NCBI RefSeq assembly: GCF_000159995.1
Contig: NZ_GG700642.1
Location: 1,224,742-1,288,741 of the forward strand
Source: Alloprevotella tannerae ATCC 51259
GTDB lineage: Bacteria; Bacteroidota; Bacteroidia; Bacteroidales; Bacteroidaceae
Direction: 5' to 3'
DNA: 64,000 nt
Below, in pieces: positions 43,679 to 54,438 of the stretch; positions within the stretch are counted from its first letter, which is position 1; each line of letters begins with the position of its first letter. The notes beneath the pieces are model-generated. The model ran no database searches and was not told the origin of the DNA. It was given only the letters and a program-made list of their open reading frames with translations. Position numbers and translations under genes: made by a program.

Positions 43679-44173
43679 TTACTTTTCTGCTTGAGCGGCT
43701 TCCTCTGCGGGAGCTTCAGTTGCGGGAGCTTCCGGAGCTGCTTTTTCTGCTGCGGGAGCTGCTTTCTTAGAACGACGAGTGCGAGTGGCCTTCTTCTTGG
43801 TCTTAGCCATATTCTCATCGTAATCAACCAATTCTATAAAGCACATATCGGTACCATCGCTCTGACGGAAACCGGTCTTGATAATACGTGTGTAACCACC
43901 GGGACGATCTGCTACTTTCTCGGAAATGTTCTTGAACAACTCCGTTACAGCATACTTATCGCGCAGATAGCTGAACACGACACGGCGAGAGTTTGTCGTA
44001 TCCTCTTTACTACGGGTGATCAGAGGCTCAACATACTTCTTGAGCGCCTTTGCTTTAGCGAGAGTCGTAGTGATTCTTTTGTGCATGATCAGAGAGACTG
44101 ACATGTTAGCCAGCATCAACGCTCTGTGGGATGCAGTACGACTCAGATGGTTGAATTTTTTATTGTGTCTCAT
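43679..44173 (-). CDS. rplQ: 50S ribosomal protein L17
   Basis: 164 aa. Conserved core [20 protein letters not shown] and [18 protein letters not shown]. The last 45 residues are a Lys- then Ala/Glu/Pro-rich extension ([18 protein letters not shown]...), common in Bacteroidetes L17. Last gene of the cluster, followed by a strong terminator. Confidence 0.97.
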   Translation of the reverse strand: MRHNKKFNHLSRTASHRALMLANMSVSLIMHKRITTTLAKAKALKKYVEPLITRSKEDTTNSRRVVFSYLRDKYAVTELFKNISEKVADRPGGYTRIIKTGFRQSDGTDMCFIELVDYDENMAKTKKKATRTRRSKKAAPAAEKAAPEAPATEAPAEEAAQAEK

Positions 44174-44247
44174 TTTCTTTTAAGTTGTTTGAGGATGCTT
44201 TTTGCGCATTCTTTGAGCTAAATAGGCTCTGCTACCGAACACGCGCT

Positions 44248-45240
44248 TTATTCGCGATCCAATTTGTATTTTGAAATATCAGTTCCAAACTGTAGATTCA
44301 GACCCGCGAGCAAATCATCAAGCTCTGTGAGCGATTTCTTACCAAAGTTGCGGAACTTGAGCAGGTCGTTCTTATTGAACTGTACCAAATCGCCCAATGT
44401 CTCGACGTCGGCAGCCTTAAGACAATTCAGCGCACGAACGGAAAGGTTCATATCGGAAAGCTTCTGCTTCAGAACCTGACGCATATGAAGCACTTCCTCA
44501 TCAAACTCTTCGTTGTCTTCTTGCGTTGCATCTTCCATCGTGATCTTCTCATCAGAGAAAAGCATAAAATGGTAGATTAAAATCTTGGCTGCTTCTTTCA
44601 AAGCGTCCTTCGGTTGTATGGAACCGTCCGTCGTAACTTCAAGCACGAGCTTATCGTAGTCGGTCTTCTGCTCTACGCGGAAAGGCTCTACAACGTATTT
44701 GACGTTACGAATCGGGGTGTAAATAGAATCGATAGGTATTTGCGTTACCTCCACACAAGCATCGCGGTTTTCTTCTGCGGGAACATAACCGCGCCCTTTG
44801 TTGATGGTAAGCTCTATCGAAATCGTGGCTTTGGAATCAAGGTGAGCAATCACCAATTCCGGATTTAACACTTCAAATCCACTGAGATGCTTGCCAATGT
44901 CACCTGCTCTAAATTCGGTGGCGTTGGAGATGGTCAAGCTGACTTTTTCATTCTCAAGCTCCTCGACTATGTGCTTGAAGCGTACCTGCTTCAGATTGAG
45001 TATAATGTTGGTTACGTCCTCGCGCACTCCGGGGATAGAGGCGAACTCGTGTTCGACGCCGGCTATCTTTATTGTATTGATGGCAAAGCCTTCAAGGGAG
45101 GAGAGCAGGATGCGACGTAAGGCATTTCCAATCGTGACGCCGAAACCGGACTCCAAAGGACGGAACTCAAACTTTCCGAACTTGTCGTCGTTTTCCAACA
45201 TTATCACTTTATCAGGTTTTTGAAATGCTAATATCGCCAT
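44248..45240 (-). CDS. rpoA: RNA polymerase alpha subunit
   Basis: 330 aa from the ATG at 45240 ([15 protein letters not shown]); 23 further open codons upstream are not conserved. N-terminal dimerisation domain ([19 protein letters not shown]) and C-terminal DNA/activator-binding domain with two HhH-like motifs ([37 protein letters not shown]). Sits in the usual rpsD-rpoA-rplQ order of the alpha operon. Confidence 0.98.
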   Translation of the reverse strand: MAILAFQKPDKVIMLENDDKFGKFEFRPLESGFGVTIGNALRRILLSSLEGFAINTIKIAGVEHEFASIPGVREDVTNIILNLKQVRFKHIVEELENEKVSLTISNATEFRAGDIGKHLSGFEVLNPELVIAHLDSKATISIELTINKGRGYVPAEENRDACVEVTQIPIDSIYTPIRNVKYVVEPFRVEQKTDYDKLVLEVTTDGSIQPKDALKEAAKILIYHFMLFSDEKITMEDATQEDNEEFDEEVLHMRQVLKQKLSDMNLSVRALNCLKAADVETLGDLVQFNKNDLLKFRNFGKKSLTELDDLLAGLNLQFGTDISKYKLDRE

Positions 45241-45331
45241 GAATGTAAATTTTGAAAATTGATGGACTCGTAAGGTAGAATGCAGAAAGAATAAAGGTCG
45301 GTTCTGCACTCGCTACCTCCGTTTCCTTTAC

Positions 45332-45940
45332 TTAGTTCTTAGAGTACAACTCGACAATCAGCTGTTCCTTGATGTTCTCCGGGATATCTGCACGCTCAGG
45401 CTTGTGCAACAACTTGCCTGCCTTAGCACTTTCGTCCCACTCCATCCAAGGATACTTGCTGTGGTTGAAACCAGCGAGTGAATCTGCAATCACTTCGAGC
45501 GACTTAGACTTCTCGCGAACTGCCACAATCTGACCGGGTTTCACGCTATAAGAAGCGATGCCCGTAACTTTTCCGTCAACAGTGATGTGGCGGTGGTTAA
45601 CCAATTGGCGTGCTGCAGCACGAGTAGGAGCAATACCTAAACGGTATACCACATTGTCCAAACGGCATTCGAGGTTCTGCAAAAGAATCTCACCTGTAAT
45701 GCCATTAGACGCAGATGCTTTCTCAAACATATTACGGAACTGCTTTTCGAGCACTCCGTAAGTGTACTTAGCTTTTTGCTTCTCTGCCAACATCACTCCG
45801 TACTCAGACGTCTTGCGACGACGGCCATTGCCATGCTGTCCGGGAGGGAAGTTGCGACGTGAAAGAACTTTATCTGCTCCAAAGATGGCCTCGCCGAAAC
45901 GACGGGCAATACGAGACTTTGGTCCAATATATCTTGCCAT
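45332..45940 (-). CDS. rpsD: 30S ribosomal protein S4
   Basis: 202 aa, primary 16S rRNA binder with an S4 RNA-binding domain ([35 protein letters not shown]). No N-terminal zinc Cys cluster is present. The leader between rpsK and rpsD carries a large stem-loop (45982-46050) that may be its autoregulatory target. Confidence 0.98.
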   Translation of the reverse strand: MARYIGPKSRIARRFGEAIFGADKVLSRRNFPPGQHGNGRRRKTSEYGVMLAEKQKAKYTYGVLEKQFRNMFEKASASNGITGEILLQNLECRLDNVVYRLGIAPTRAAARQLVNHRHITVDGKVTGIASYSVKPGQIVAVREKSKSLEVIADSLAGFNHSKYPWMEWDESAKAGKLLHKPERADIPENIKEQLIVELYSKN

Positions 45941-45981
45941 AAATCGTATGTTTTATCTAAATTGATGAGTTTAAGAAGTAT

Positions 45982-46050
45982 GCTACACTTAGAAAGAACT
46001 TGGAAAAATATCGGTGTTCAGAGAGATATATCTACCTTCTAGCGTGTAGC
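45982..46050 (-). promoter_or_regulatory. Large stem-loop in the rpsD leader
   Basis: Arms GCTACACTTAGAA (45982-45994) and TTCTAGCGTGTAGC (46037-46050) pair over 12 bp with one small bulge, enclosing 42 nt. It lies between rpsK and rpsD, 42 bp before the rpsD ATG. In other bacteria S4 represses the alpha operon by binding leader RNA; this is a candidate for an analogous site, by inference. Confidence 0.5.
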
Positions 46051-46060
46051 CAAAGGATGA

Positions 46061-46450
46061 TTATACTCTTCTTCTCTTTGGAGGACGACATCCGTTGTGG
46101 GGTAATGGAGTAACGTCAATAATCTCTGTCACTTCAATACCGGCACCGTGCACGGCGCGAATAGCTGACTCACGACCATTGCCGGGACCTTTAACGTATG
46201 CCTTTACTTTGCGAAGGCCCAAGTCGAACGCGGTCTTTGCACAATCCTGCGCAGCCATCTGAGCTGCGTAAGGAGTGTTCTTTTTAGAACCGCGGAAGCC
46301 CATCTTACCTGCTGAAGACCAAGAAATAACTTGTCCTTCAGAGTTAGTAAGGGATACAATTATATTGTTAAAAGAGCTGTGTACGTGAAGCTGGCCATTG
46401 GCATCTACCTTCACTACTCTTTTCTTAGTTGCGACTGTTTTCTTTGCCAT
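46061..46450 (-). CDS. rpsK: 30S ribosomal protein S11
   Basis: 129 aa, platform protein near the E-site. [39 protein letters not shown] and the basic end [11 protein letters not shown] are typical. 10 bp after rpsM. Confidence 0.98.
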   Translation of the reverse strand: MAKKTVATKKRVVKVDANGQLHVHSSFNNIIVSLTNSEGQVISWSSAGKMGFRGSKKNTPYAAQMAAQDCAKTAFDLGLRKVKAYVKGPGNGRESAIRAVHGAGIEVTEIIDVTPLPHNGCRPPKRRRV

Positions 46451-46460
46451 AACTTATCTA

Positions 46461-46841
46461 TTATTTAGTAGCCTTTTTCTTATTTGCAACAGTCTTCTTG
46501 CGACCCTTGCGAGTACGTGCATTATTCTTCGTGCTTTGACCACGAACAGGAAGGCCTAAACGATGACGAATACCACGGTAGCAACCGATATCCATCAGGC
46601 GCTTAATGTTCATCTGAATTTCACCACGCAAGTCACCTTCCACTTTATATTCATTGGAAATAATCTCACGAATCTTACCTGCCTGGTCATCCGTCCAGTC
46701 GGATACTTTGATTCCTCTGTCAACTCCGGCTTTATCCAAGATTTTTGCGGAGCTACTACGACCTATACCGTAGATGTAGGTCAAGGCAATCTCTCCTCGC
46801 TTATTCTGAGGAAGATCGACACCAACAATTCTTATTGCCAT
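46461..46841 (-). CDS. rpsM: 30S ribosomal protein S13
   Basis: 126 aa, 30S head protein contacting P-site tRNA and L5. Contains the H2TH-like start [20 protein letters not shown] and the conserved [20 protein letters not shown] near the end, then a Lys-rich tail. Confidence 0.98.
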   Translation of the reverse strand: MAIRIVGVDLPQNKRGEIALTYIYGIGRSSSAKILDKAGVDRGIKVSDWTDDQAGKIREIISNEYKVEGDLRGEIQMNIKRLMDIGCYRGIRHRLGLPVRGQSTKNNARTRKGRKKTVANKKKATK

Positions 46842-46871
46842 ATAGTAATTTAATTATTTGCGATAAATGGA

Positions 46872-46988
46872 TTAACCCTGACGCATTTTGAACTTAGGGT
46901 TTTTCTTGTTGATCACAAAGAGACGGCCTTTGCGCCGTACAATCTTGCAATCAGGAGTACGCTTTTTCAAGGATGCTCTTGTCTTCAT
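46872..46988 (-). CDS. rpmJ: 50S ribosomal protein L36
   Basis: 38 aa ([20 protein letters not shown], ending FKMRQG). Has one Cys instead of the CxxC...CxxxxH set, so it is the zinc-independent (C-minus) form. Between infA and rpsM, the standard position. Confidence 0.96.
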   Translation of the reverse strand: MKTRASLKKRTPDCKIVRRKGRLFVINKKNPKFKMRQG

Positions 46989-47002
46989 ATCTTGTTATCT
47001 AT

Positions 47003-47221
47003 TTATTTGTATCTAAATACGATTCGGCCCTTAGAAAGATCATAAGGACTCATTTCTACCTTAACCTTGTCGCCGGGGAGAATCTTAATATAATGCATAC
47101 GCATCTTACCAGAAATATGGGCTGTGATCTCATGCCCATTTTCCAACTCTACCCGGAACATTGCATTGCTCAAGGCTTCAACAATTATACCGTCTTGTTC
47201 GATTGCTAACTGCTTAGACAT
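47003..47221 (-). CDS. infA: Translation initiation factor IF-1
   Basis: 72 aa single OB-fold ([55 protein letters not shown]). Binds the 30S A-site during initiation. 8 bp after map. Confidence 0.98.
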   Translation of the reverse strand: MSKQLAIEQDGIIVEALSNAMFRVELENGHEITAHISGKMRMHYIKILPGDKVKVEMSPYDLSKGRIVFRYK

Positions 47222-47229
47222 ATAATAAC

Positions 47230-48024
47230 TTATCTGTTCTGACTTTCTATAGTTTCTATTTCTGTAAATGACGAGAGAATCTCAGGTTTTCCATTATGGA
47301 TCGCTATGGTATGCTCAAAATGAGCTGAGGCTTTTCCGTCACGGGTTTTGACTCCCCAACGATCAGGCAACATAAAAAACTCTCTTGTGCCCATTGTAAT
47401 CATTGGTTCAATTGCGATACATAGGCCATTCTTGAGTTGTTTTCCCGTCCCGGGTTTACCATAATTAGGGACCATTGGCTCTTCGTGCATCTCACGTCCG
47501 ATTCCGTGACCAACAAACTCGCGCACGACACCATAACCACAAGGTTCGACGTGAGACTGTACTGCATAACCAATATCTCCAATTCTTTTTCCAGGCATTG
47601 CTGCTTGGATTCCTTTGTAAAGACTCTCTTTCGTCACTCGGAGTAATTCATCAACCTCTGAAGAAACCTCACCTACACGAAATGTGTAGCAAGAATCTCC
47701 ATTGAAACCTTCAAGCAAAGCGCCGCAATCAACAGAAACGATATCACCCTCTTTCAAAGGGTCATCATTAGGAACACCATGTACTATAACATCATTAACT
47801 GATGTACAGATGGATGCTGGAAAAGGTGACCCGTAAGGGTTTGGGACGCCTTTAAATGTAGGTGCACCGCCATTATCACGAATAAACTGTTCAGCAACGG
47901 CGTCCAACTGATTGGTCGTAACGCCTGGCTTTACAAGTTTAGCTACTTCAGAAAGAGCAGATGCGACAAGACGATTGGCCTTGCGCATAAGCTCTATTTC
48001 ATCTTCGGTTTTTAGATAAATCAT
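47230..48024 (-). CDS. map: Methionine aminopeptidase, type I
   Basis: 264 aa; removes N-terminal Met. Dinuclear metal ligands are visible: [20 protein letters not shown] (two Asp), [12 protein letters not shown] (His), AIEPMI (Glu) and [11 protein letters not shown] (Glu). Between secY and infA as in many bacteria. Confidence 0.97.
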   Translation of the reverse strand: MIYLKTEDEIELMRKANRLVASALSEVAKLVKPGVTTNQLDAVAEQFIRDNGGAPTFKGVPNPYGSPFPASICTSVNDVIVHGVPNDDPLKEGDIVSVDCGALLEGFNGDSCYTFRVGEVSSEVDELLRVTKESLYKGIQAAMPGKRIGDIGYAVQSHVEPCGYGVVREFVGHGIGREMHEEPMVPNYGKPGTGKQLKNGLCIAIEPMITMGTREFFMLPDRWGVKTRDGKASAHFEHTIAIHNGKPEILSSFTEIETIESQNR

Positions 48025-48041
48025 CCGTTTGAGAATAAGAC

Positions 48042-49388
48042 TTATAGATTGCCTCCGGAATGAGATCTTGTATGACCTGCACTCAAAAGACCATCATAAT
48101 GTCTAACCAACATATAGCTCTCGATCTGCTGGAGTGTATCAATTACAACTCCGACAAGAATCAATAGAGATGTTCCGCCAAAAAATTGGGCAAAGCCTTG
48201 CTTAACGCCAATCAGGACGGCAAATGCCGGTAATATAGCGATCAATGCGATAAAGAGAGAACCAGGGAATGTGATTCTCGTCATCACGCGATCAATATAA
48301 TCACCAGTGGGGCGACCAGGTTTTACCCCGGGAATAAATCCGCTGTTGCGCTTCATATCCTCAGCCATCTGCTGTGGATTCATCGTAATAGCCGTATAGA
48401 AATAAGTAAACAGCACGATGAGGATCACATAAATGACATTGTAGGGAAGGCTGAACTGGTCAGACAAGAGATGTCCTAAACCATTTCCACCGGTTTTGGA
48501 GAACGCATTCAGCACACTCGCCGGAATGAACATAATCGCTTGGGCAAAAATAATAGGCATTACATTCGCTGCGAAAAGTTTCAAGGGAATATACTGACGA
48601 GCTCCGCCAAATTGTCGGTTACCTTCGATACGTTTTGCATATTGCACGGGAACTTTCCGAGTAGCTTTCACCAAAATAATGGAGAGAGCCATAACGAAAA
48701 GCAGGGCAATAATCTCAAACAGCAACTTAATCAAGCCACCACCTTCAGCTCCAGATAATGCACTAGTAAATTCCTCCATCAAAGCACTCGGGAAACGAGC
48801 GATGATACCAATCATAATGATCAAGGAAACACCATTACCAACACCTTTATCTGTGATACGCTCTCCCAACCATAATATAAACATACTACCAGCTGAGAGA
48901 ATAAGGGTAGAAGTCAGCATGAATCCAAACCCTTGTCCAACAGTAAAGGCTCCACCTTCGCCGCCCACTTGAGCGTTAAGGTTAATCATATACATGGGAG
49001 CCTGAAATAGAAGGATTGCGACAGTCAACCAGCGTGTGTATTGATTCAATTTACGCACTCCGCTTTCGCCCTCTTTCTGCATCTTTTGGAAGTGAGGTAC
49101 CGCCACTGCTAACAACTGAATAACAATTGAAGCAGAGATGTAAGGCATGATACCCAACGCAAAGACTGATGCGTGAGAGAATGCTCCACCAGAGAACATG
49201 TTTAATAATGACATCAAACCTTCACTGGTCTGTGCCTGCAACTGATTGAGGCGAGCAGGATCGATGCCGGGTAAAACAACAAAAGATCCAAACCGGTAAA
49301 TCGCGACAAAGAGAAGCGTGATAAGTAAACGCTGGCGAAGATCTTCAATCCTCCAAATATTCTTTAGTGTCTCGATTACTTTTTTCAT
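48042..49388 (-). CDS. secY: Preprotein translocase subunit SecY
   Basis: 448 aa, ten transmembrane helices forming the Sec channel in the inner membrane. Landmarks: RFGSFVVLPGIDP (helix 1/plug), GIMPYISASIVIQLL (helix 2), the GNGVSLIIMIGI block, and MAEDMKRNSGFIPGVKPGRP before helix 9. Two base pairs after rplO. Confidence 0.98.
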   Translation of the reverse strand: MKKVIETLKNIWRIEDLRQRLLITLLFVAIYRFGSFVVLPGIDPARLNQLQAQTSEGLMSLLNMFSGGAFSHASVFALGIMPYISASIVIQLLAVAVPHFQKMQKEGESGVRKLNQYTRWLTVAILLFQAPMYMINLNAQVGGEGGAFTVGQGFGFMLTSTLILSAGSMFILWLGERITDKGVGNGVSLIIMIGIIARFPSALMEEFTSALSGAEGGGLIKLLFEIIALLFVMALSIILVKATRKVPVQYAKRIEGNRQFGGARQYIPLKLFAANVMPIIFAQAIMFIPASVLNAFSKTGGNGLGHLLSDQFSLPYNVIYVILIVLFTYFYTAITMNPQQMAEDMKRNSGFIPGVKPGRPTGDYIDRVMTRITFPGSLFIALIAILPAFAVLIGVKQGFAQFFGGTSLLILVGVVIDTLQQIESYMLVRHYDGLLSAGHTRSHSGGNL

Positions 49389-49390
49389 AA

Positions 49391-49837
49391 CTAGATTTTT
49401 GTCGCCGTTCCTCCAGCAGATAGAATTGCAGCTTCTGCACTCTTAGAGAATGCATTCGCTTCTACGTCCAGCTTAATATTAAGCTCGCCACTGCCAAGAA
49501 TTTTTACAAGATCTTTAGCAGAAAGCAGGCGTGCTGAGATCAACTCTTCTCGTCCTATCTTTTGCAAAGACAACTTCTCAGCCAATTCTTGAAGAGTACC
49601 TAAATTAACAACACGATACTCGACTCTGTTGATATTTTTGAAGCCAAACTTCGGCAAACGACGCTGTAACGGCATCTGGCCACCTTCAAAACCAATTTTC
49701 TTGGAATAACCAGAACGTGACTTTGCACCTTTGTGACCACGCGTAGAAGTGCCCCCTAAACCAGAGCCGGGACCACGACCTATGCGTTTCCGAGAATGTG
49801 TTGAAGCAACAGCGGGTTTTAATGTATGTAATTTCAT
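49391..49837 (-). CDS. rplO: 50S ribosomal protein L15
   Basis: 148 aa. Gly-rich N-terminus (RKRIGRGPGSGLGGTSTRGH) and C-terminal SAGGTATKI-type end. 22 bp after rpmD. Confidence 0.98.
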   Translation of the reverse strand: MKLHTLKPAVASTHSRKRIGRGPGSGLGGTSTRGHKGAKSRSGYSKKIGFEGGQMPLQRRLPKFGFKNINRVEYRVVNLGTLQELAEKLSLQKIGREELISARLLSAKDLVKILGSGELNIKLDVEANAFSKSAEAAILSAGGTATKI

Positions 49838-49859
49838 AACTTAAGCTTTTTATTTGAGG

Positions 49860-50036
49860 TTAATCAACTATCGTCACAAGATGTTGTACTTTGCGAATCA
49901 TCCCGCGGATACAAGGATTGTCCTCAACTTCAACCGTATTTGAAATCTTATGAAGGCCTAAAGAATCAAGCGTGCGCTTTTGGTCGATAGGAGCTCCTAT
50001 ACGGCTCTTAATCTGTTTGATTTTAATCGTTGCCAT
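49860..50036 (-). CDS. rpmD: 50S ribosomal protein L30
   Basis: 58 aa (MATIKIKQIKSRIGAPIDQK, then TLDSLGLHKISNTVEVED, ending VQHLVTIVD). Between rpsE and rplO. Confidence 0.97.
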   Translation of the reverse strand: MATIKIKQIKSRIGAPIDQKRTLDSLGLHKISNTVEVEDNPCIRGMIRKVQHLVTIVD

Positions 50037-50041
50037 ATCTC

Positions 50042-50548
50042 TTAACCTCTGAAAACTTTATCTATTGAAATACCACGCTCATGCGCTACCGTATGAGCAT
50101 CACGCATACCCTTAAGAGCCTCAATTGTAGCTTTCACTAAATTGTGAGGGTTAGAAGAACCTTTAGACTTTGCTAAGACGTCCTTTACACCTACGCTATC
50201 AAGTACGGCACGCATTGCACCACCGGCAACGACACCGGTACCCTCAGAAGCAGGAAGAATCGTTACCTCAGCACCGCCAAAACGAGCATTCATTCCATGA
50301 GGGACAGTTCCTTTCAATACAGGAACCTTTACGAGGTTCTTTTTTGCAGCCTCAATGCCTTTTGCAATGGCTGTAGTGACTTCACCAGCTTTACCAAGGC
50401 CATGACCAATTACACCTTTACCATCACCTACAACGACAATTGCAGCAAAAGTAAATGTACGACCACCTTTAGTTACCTTGGTAGTACGATTGATAGCAAC
50501 CAGTCTATCTTTTAAATCTTCACTATTTACAATAACTCTGTTTGCCAT
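50042..50548 (-). CDS. rpsE: 30S ribosomal protein S5
   Basis: 168 aa from the ATG at 50548 ([20 protein letters not shown]); an ATG two codons earlier (50554) is possible but overlaps the rplR stop. Has [14 protein letters not shown] (S5 N-domain RNA-binding) and [19 protein letters not shown]. Contributes to decoding accuracy. Confidence 0.97.
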   Translation of the reverse strand: MANRVIVNSEDLKDRLVAINRTTKVTKGGRTFTFAAIVVVGDGKGVIGHGLGKAGEVTTAIAKGIEAAKKNLVKVPVLKGTVPHGMNARFGGAEVTILPASEGTGVVAGGAMRAVLDSVGVKDVLAKSKGSSNPHNLVKATIEALKGMRDAHTVAHERGISIDKVFRG

Positions 50549-50553
50549 AACCA

Positions 50554-50898
50554 TTAAAATTTAAGTCCACCATTACGAGCACCATCAGCCACATTCTTAA
50601 CACGACCATGATAAAGATAGCCGTTACGGTCAAAAACAACCTCACTAATTCCTGCGGCAATAGCCTTTTGTGCTACGAGTTCTCCGACCTTAGAAGCTTG
50701 TTCCAACTTAGGCATCTTATCTAAACCCAATGATGAAGCGCTTACCAAAGTGCGCGCTGTATCATCATTGATAATCTGGGCATAAATCTGTTTGTTGCTT
50801 CTGAACACCGTCAGACGAGGGCGCTCAGCAGTTCCGGAAACACGTTTGCGTACACGGTATTTTATCTTAATACGACGTAGTTCTTTCTTCGTTGTCAT
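50554..50898 (-). CDS. rplR: 50S ribosomal protein L18
   Basis: 114 aa; 5S rRNA binder. [20 protein letters not shown] and [20 protein letters not shown] are conserved. Confidence 0.98.
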   Translation of the reverse strand: MTTKKELRRIKIKYRVRKRVSGTAERPRLTVFRSNKQIYAQIINDDTARTLVSASSLGLDKMPKLEQASKVGELVAQKAIAAGISEVVFDRNGYLYHGRVKNVADGARNGGLKF

Positions 50899-50916
50899 AA
50901 TACTTGCATTTTAAAA

Positions 50917-51486
50917 TTACTTCGCACCTGCAGCCTTGCCACTCTTACGACGAATCTGCTCACCAACGAACAATATACCTTTACCCTTATAAGGCTCTGG
51001 CATACGGAACGAACGAATCTTTGCACATACTTGTCCTAACAATTGCTTGTCGCAGGATTCGAGGCAAATATACGGATTCTTGTTACGTTCTGTCTTTGTT
51101 TCTACTTTCACTTCGCTCGGAAGTTGAAGGAAGATGTTGTGCGTATAACCTAAAGAAAACTCCATCAGGTTTCCTTGATTTGAAACGCGATAACCTACGC
51201 CGACTAACTCTAATTCTTTCTTGTAGCCTTCACTTACACCAACAACCATGTTATTAATCAAAGAACGATACAAGCCATGGAAAGCTTGCTTCTGCTTTGT
51301 AGAAACAGAGTCGTTTTCTTGATCGATAGTGAAAGTAATGACATTAGCGTCAATAACGACATTAATAGAAGGATGCACTGTCTGTGAGAGTTCACCCTTC
51401 GGACCTTTAACAGTCACTACATTATCCTTTAGAGTAACGTTTACTCCTGCAGGAATGTTAATTGGCAATTTTCCTATTCGAGACAT
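50917..51486 (-). CDS. rplF: 50S ribosomal protein L6
   Basis: 189 aa with two L6 folds; MSRIGKLPINIPAGVNVTLK start and PEPYKGKGILFVGEQIRRKS end, near the factor-binding site. Confidence 0.98.
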   Translation of the reverse strand: MSRIGKLPINIPAGVNVTLKDNVVTVKGPKGELSQTVHPSINVVIDANVITFTIDQENDSVSTKQKQAFHGLYRSLINNMVVGVSEGYKKELELVGVGYRVSNQGNLMEFSLGYTHNIFLQLPSEVKVETKTERNKNPYICLESCDKQLLGQVCAKIRSFRMPEPYKGKGILFVGEQIRRKSGKAAGAK

Positions 51487-51498
51487 AGTATTCTTCTA

Positions 51499-51900
51499 TT
51501 AATAGACAAAGCATAATACTTCACCACCGATCTTCTCTTGTGAAGCCTCCTTATCTGTCATAACACCTTTGGACGTAGATACAATTGCTATACCAAGTCC
51601 ATTAATTACTCTCGGCATATCACGATAACCAGTATATTTACGCATACCAGGGCGTGAAATTCTCGTCAGGTTCTTGATTGCATTAGCCTTTGTTTGAGGA
51701 TCATACTTTAATGCAATCTTGATCATACCTTGAGGATTATCCTCTGTATCCTCAAACTTATAATTGAGAATATATCCTTTTTCAAAAAGAATCTTTGTAA
51801 TATTCTTTTTGAGATTTGACGCGGGTATTTCAACAACTCTATGCTTCGCATGAATTGCATTGCGCAAACGCGTCAGAAAATCTGCTATTGGATCAGTCAT
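51499..51900 (-). CDS. rpsH: 30S ribosomal protein S8
   Basis: 133 aa (MTDPIADFLTRLRNAIHAKH; end MTDKEASQEKIGGEVLCFVY). Central-domain 16S binder; in E. coli it regulates the spc operon. Confidence 0.98.
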   Translation of the reverse strand: MTDPIADFLTRLRNAIHAKHRVVEIPASNLKKNITKILFEKGYILNYKFEDTEDNPQGMIKIALKYDPQTKANAIKNLTRISRPGMRKYTGYRDMPRVINGLGIAIVSTSKGVMTDKEASQEKIGGEVLCFVY

Positions 51901-51951
51901 ATTTGTATTTGATTAATTGATCGGGAAGCCCCGACAATATTAATAAGCGAA

Positions 51952-52254
51952 TTACCAACTTGCTTTTTTAACTCCAGGGATCAAACCGCTTGAAGCCATT
52001 TCGCGAAATTGAATTCTTGAAAGGCCAAACATTCTAATATAGCCTTTGGGGCGACCTGTAATTTTGCAGCGATTATGAAGGCGGATCGGATTTGCATTCT
52101 TTGGAATGCTCTGCAATTTGCGTGCAGCTTCATAAGCCTCTACCGGATCAGAAGACTTATTTACAATCTCCTTCAAAGCAGCTCGTTTGGCAGCATATTT
52201 TGCAACTAACTTTGCACGCTTTACTTCGCGCGCTTTCATTGATTCTTTTGCCAT
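51952..52254 (-). CDS. rpsN: 30S ribosomal protein S14
   Basis: 100 aa, long zinc-free (C-minus) form: [20 protein letters not shown] is present without the CxxC pairs of the 61-aa form. Confidence 0.98.
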   Translation of the reverse strand: MAKESMKAREVKRAKLVAKYAAKRAALKEIVNKSSDPVEAYEAARKLQSIPKNANPIRLHNRCKITGRPKGYIRMFGLSRIQFREMASSGLIPGVKKASW

Positions 52255-52263
52255 ACTACTAAA

Positions 52264-52821
52264 TCAGTTAATGCTATTTTTTTTGAAAGGAAGACCAAAT
52301 TCTTTCAGAAGGGCATATCCCTCCTCATCAGTTTGCGCAGTGGTAACGAAGGTAATATTCATACCTGTCATACGCTCTACAGAATCGATGTTAATTTCCG
52401 GGAATATAATCTGTTCAGTGATGCCAAGCGTATAATTTCCGCGACCATCTAACTTGCTTTCGATACCTTTGAAGTCACGAATACGTGGGAGGGCAACACG
52501 AATTAACTTCTCTAAGAATTCGTACATCTGCTCACGACGCAATGTTACCATCGCTCCAATAGGCATCTTTTTACGAACTTTGAAGTTGGCAATATCCTTA
52601 CGTGACAATGTTACGACTGCCTTCTGACCAGTAATCGTGCTAAGTTCATTAACTGCGACATCAACGATTTTCTTGTCTGCAGAAGCAATTCCTAAACCTT
52701 CATTGATAACAATCTTCGTCAAACGAGGAACTTGCATTGAAGATTTGTAGTTGAATTGTTTCATCAACGTGGGAGCAATACGCTCACGATACTCTTTTTT
52801 TAGACTAGCAGTGGTACTCAT
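52264..52821 (-). CDS. rplE: 50S ribosomal protein L5
   Basis: 185 aa, 5S rRNA binder forming the bridge to S13. Contains [40 protein letters not shown] and [18 protein letters not shown]. Overlaps the last base of rplX. Confidence 0.98.
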   Translation of the reverse strand: MSTTASLKKEYRERIAPTLMKQFNYKSSMQVPRLTKIVINEGLGIASADKKIVDVAVNELSTITGQKAVVTLSRKDIANFKVRKKMPIGAMVTLRREQMYEFLEKLIRVALPRIRDFKGIESKLDGRGNYTLGITEQIIFPEINIDSVERMTGMNITFVTTAQTDEEGYALLKEFGLPFKKNSIN

Positions 52822-53141
52822 TATTTAATTTCCTCCCCTGACTTTTTAGCATAACGTATAGTCTTTCCCTCTTCATTCTTCCTATGACCAATACGGGTAG
52901 GTTTTCCTGAAGCCGGATCTATAACATTAAGATTAGAGATATGAATAGGAGCCTCCATTTTAATAATACCGCCTTGAGGGTATTTTGCATTAGGCTTTTG
53001 ATTCTTTGAAACGATATTCACACCTTCAACGACTGCACGTTTCTTTTCAGTGATGACACGAATAACCTTACCAGTCTTTCCCTTATCTTCGCCAGCGTTG
53101 ACAAAGACAGTATCACCTTTTCTAATATGAAATTTATTCAT
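52821..53141 (-). CDS. rplX: 50S ribosomal protein L24
   Basis: 106 aa with KOW motif ([20 protein letters not shown]) and [20 protein letters not shown]. Assembly initiator of the 50S. Confidence 0.98.
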   Translation of the reverse strand: MNKFHIRKGDTVFVNAGEDKGKTGKVIRVITEKKRAVVEGVNIVSKNQKPNAKYPQGGIIKMEAPIHISNLNVIDPASGKPTRIGHRKNEEGKTIRYAKKSGEEIK

Positions 53142-53163
53142 TATATACTACAGTTATAACCGG

Positions 53164-53529
53164 TTAAAGAACTTCAGGTGCTAAAGAAACGACTTTCATA
53201 TTAACACTACGTAACTCACGTGCAACAGGACCAAATATGCGGCTGCCGCGCAATTCTCCAGCGTTATTAAGAAGCACACAAGCGTTGTCGTCAAAACGTA
53301 TATAAGAGCCGTCAGCACGACGAATCTCCTTCTTAGTTCTTACGATCAAGGCTTTAGATACAGCACCTTTTTTCAAATCACTTGAAGGAATAATGTTGTT
53401 GACTGCAACAACAATGATGTCACCAACACTTGCGTAGCGCCTGCGAGTTCCACCAAGTACACGAATGCACTTAGCTTCTCTTGCACCGCTATTATCAGCG
53501 ACATTAAGTTTGGTTTCGACTTGTATCAT
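53164..53529 (-). CDS. rplN: 50S ribosomal protein L14
   Basis: 121 aa ([20 protein letters not shown]; end [16 protein letters not shown]). Standard position between rpsQ and rplX. Confidence 0.98.
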   Translation of the reverse strand: MIQVETKLNVADNSGAREAKCIRVLGGTRRRYASVGDIIVVAVNNIIPSSDLKKGAVSKALIVRTKKEIRRADGSYIRFDDNACVLLNNAGELRGSRIFGPVARELRSVNMKVVSLAPEVL

Positions 53530-53530
53530 A

Positions 53531-53788
53531 TTACTTTGCTCTTTCTACAATTTTTACGACTCTCCATCTCTTGAGCTTACTCAAAGGGCGAGTCTCCATA
53601 ATTTGGACGATATCTCCAAGATTTACTTCATTCTTTTCATCATGAGCATAATACTTTTTCGTCTTAGAGATAAACTTTCCATAAATAGGATGTTTTTCTT
53701 TAAACTTAGCCGCAACAATGATAGTTTTGTCCATTTTATTGCTAAGCACAACACCCTGTCTGGTTTTTCTCAATTTTCTAGCTTCCAT
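53531..53788 (-). CDS. rpsQ: 30S ribosomal protein S17
   Basis: 85 aa from the ATG at 53788 ([20 protein letters not shown]); ten further open codons upstream overlap rpmC and are not conserved. OB-fold with [20 protein letters not shown]. Confidence 0.97.
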   Translation of the reverse strand: MEARKLRKTRQGVVLSNKMDKTIIVAAKFKEKHPIYGKFISKTKKYYAHDEKNEVNLGDIVQIMETRPLSKLKRWRVVKIVERAK

Positions 53789-53795
53789 TGGACAA

Positions 53796-53996
53796 TTATT
53801 TACTGTTGTTAAGTTCATTCTCGCGAATGAGGGTTTTTAATCTCGCAATGGTACGACGGACCTCTTTTATCTGAGATGGATTTTCAAGAGGCGAAACGCT
53901 ATGAGTTAAAATCAATTGTCCGTACTTATCAACCTCTGAAGAAAGGCGCTCTTGAAGCTCACCTTGCGGAATCTGACGAATCTCCTTAATTTTCAT
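53796..53996 (-). CDS. rpmC: 50S ribosomal protein L29
   Basis: 66 aa two-helix protein ([38 protein letters not shown]). Near the exit tunnel. Confidence 0.98.
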   Translation of the reverse strand: MKIKEIRQIPQGELQERLSSEVDKYGQLILTHSVSPLENPSQIKEVRRTIARLKTLIRENELNNSK

Positions 53997-53998
53997 TG

Positions 53999-54424
53999 TT
54001 AAGCGTTTTTATCAAAATCGTGACGTACCACGAATTTTGTAGTAATTGGTAATTTTTGAGCGGCAAGGCGAAGAGCCTCCTTTGCGACCTCAAAAGGCAC
54101 GCCCTCAACTTCAAAAATAATGCGTCCTGGAGTTATTGGGAATACGTACCCTACAGGATCACCCTTACCTTTACCCATACGTACGTCCGCAGGCTTCTTA
54201 GTAATTGGTTTGTCTGGGAAAATACGAATCCAACTTTGCCCTTCACGCTGCATATAACGTGTCATTGCGACACGAGCAGCCTCAATCTGGCGACCCGTCA
54301 GCCAATGAGTTTGTAAGCTCTTGATACCGAAGCTTCCAAACGCCAACTGATTTCCGCGTTGAGCATTGCCTTTGCAACGCCCTTTCTGAGGTCTTCTGTA
54401 TTTTGTTCTTTTTGGTTGTAACAT
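53999..54424 (-). CDS. rplP: 50S ribosomal protein L16
   Basis: 141 aa ([40 protein letters not shown]). Contacts A-site tRNA and 5S region. Confidence 0.98.
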   Translation of the reverse strand: MLQPKRTKYRRPQKGRCKGNAQRGNQLAFGSFGIKSLQTHWLTGRQIEAARVAMTRYMQREGQSWIRIFPDKPITKKPADVRMGKGKGDPVGYVFPITPGRIIFEVEGVPFEVAKEALRLAAQKLPITTKFVVRHDFDKNA

Positions 54425-54438
54425 TTGGCTCTACTCTT

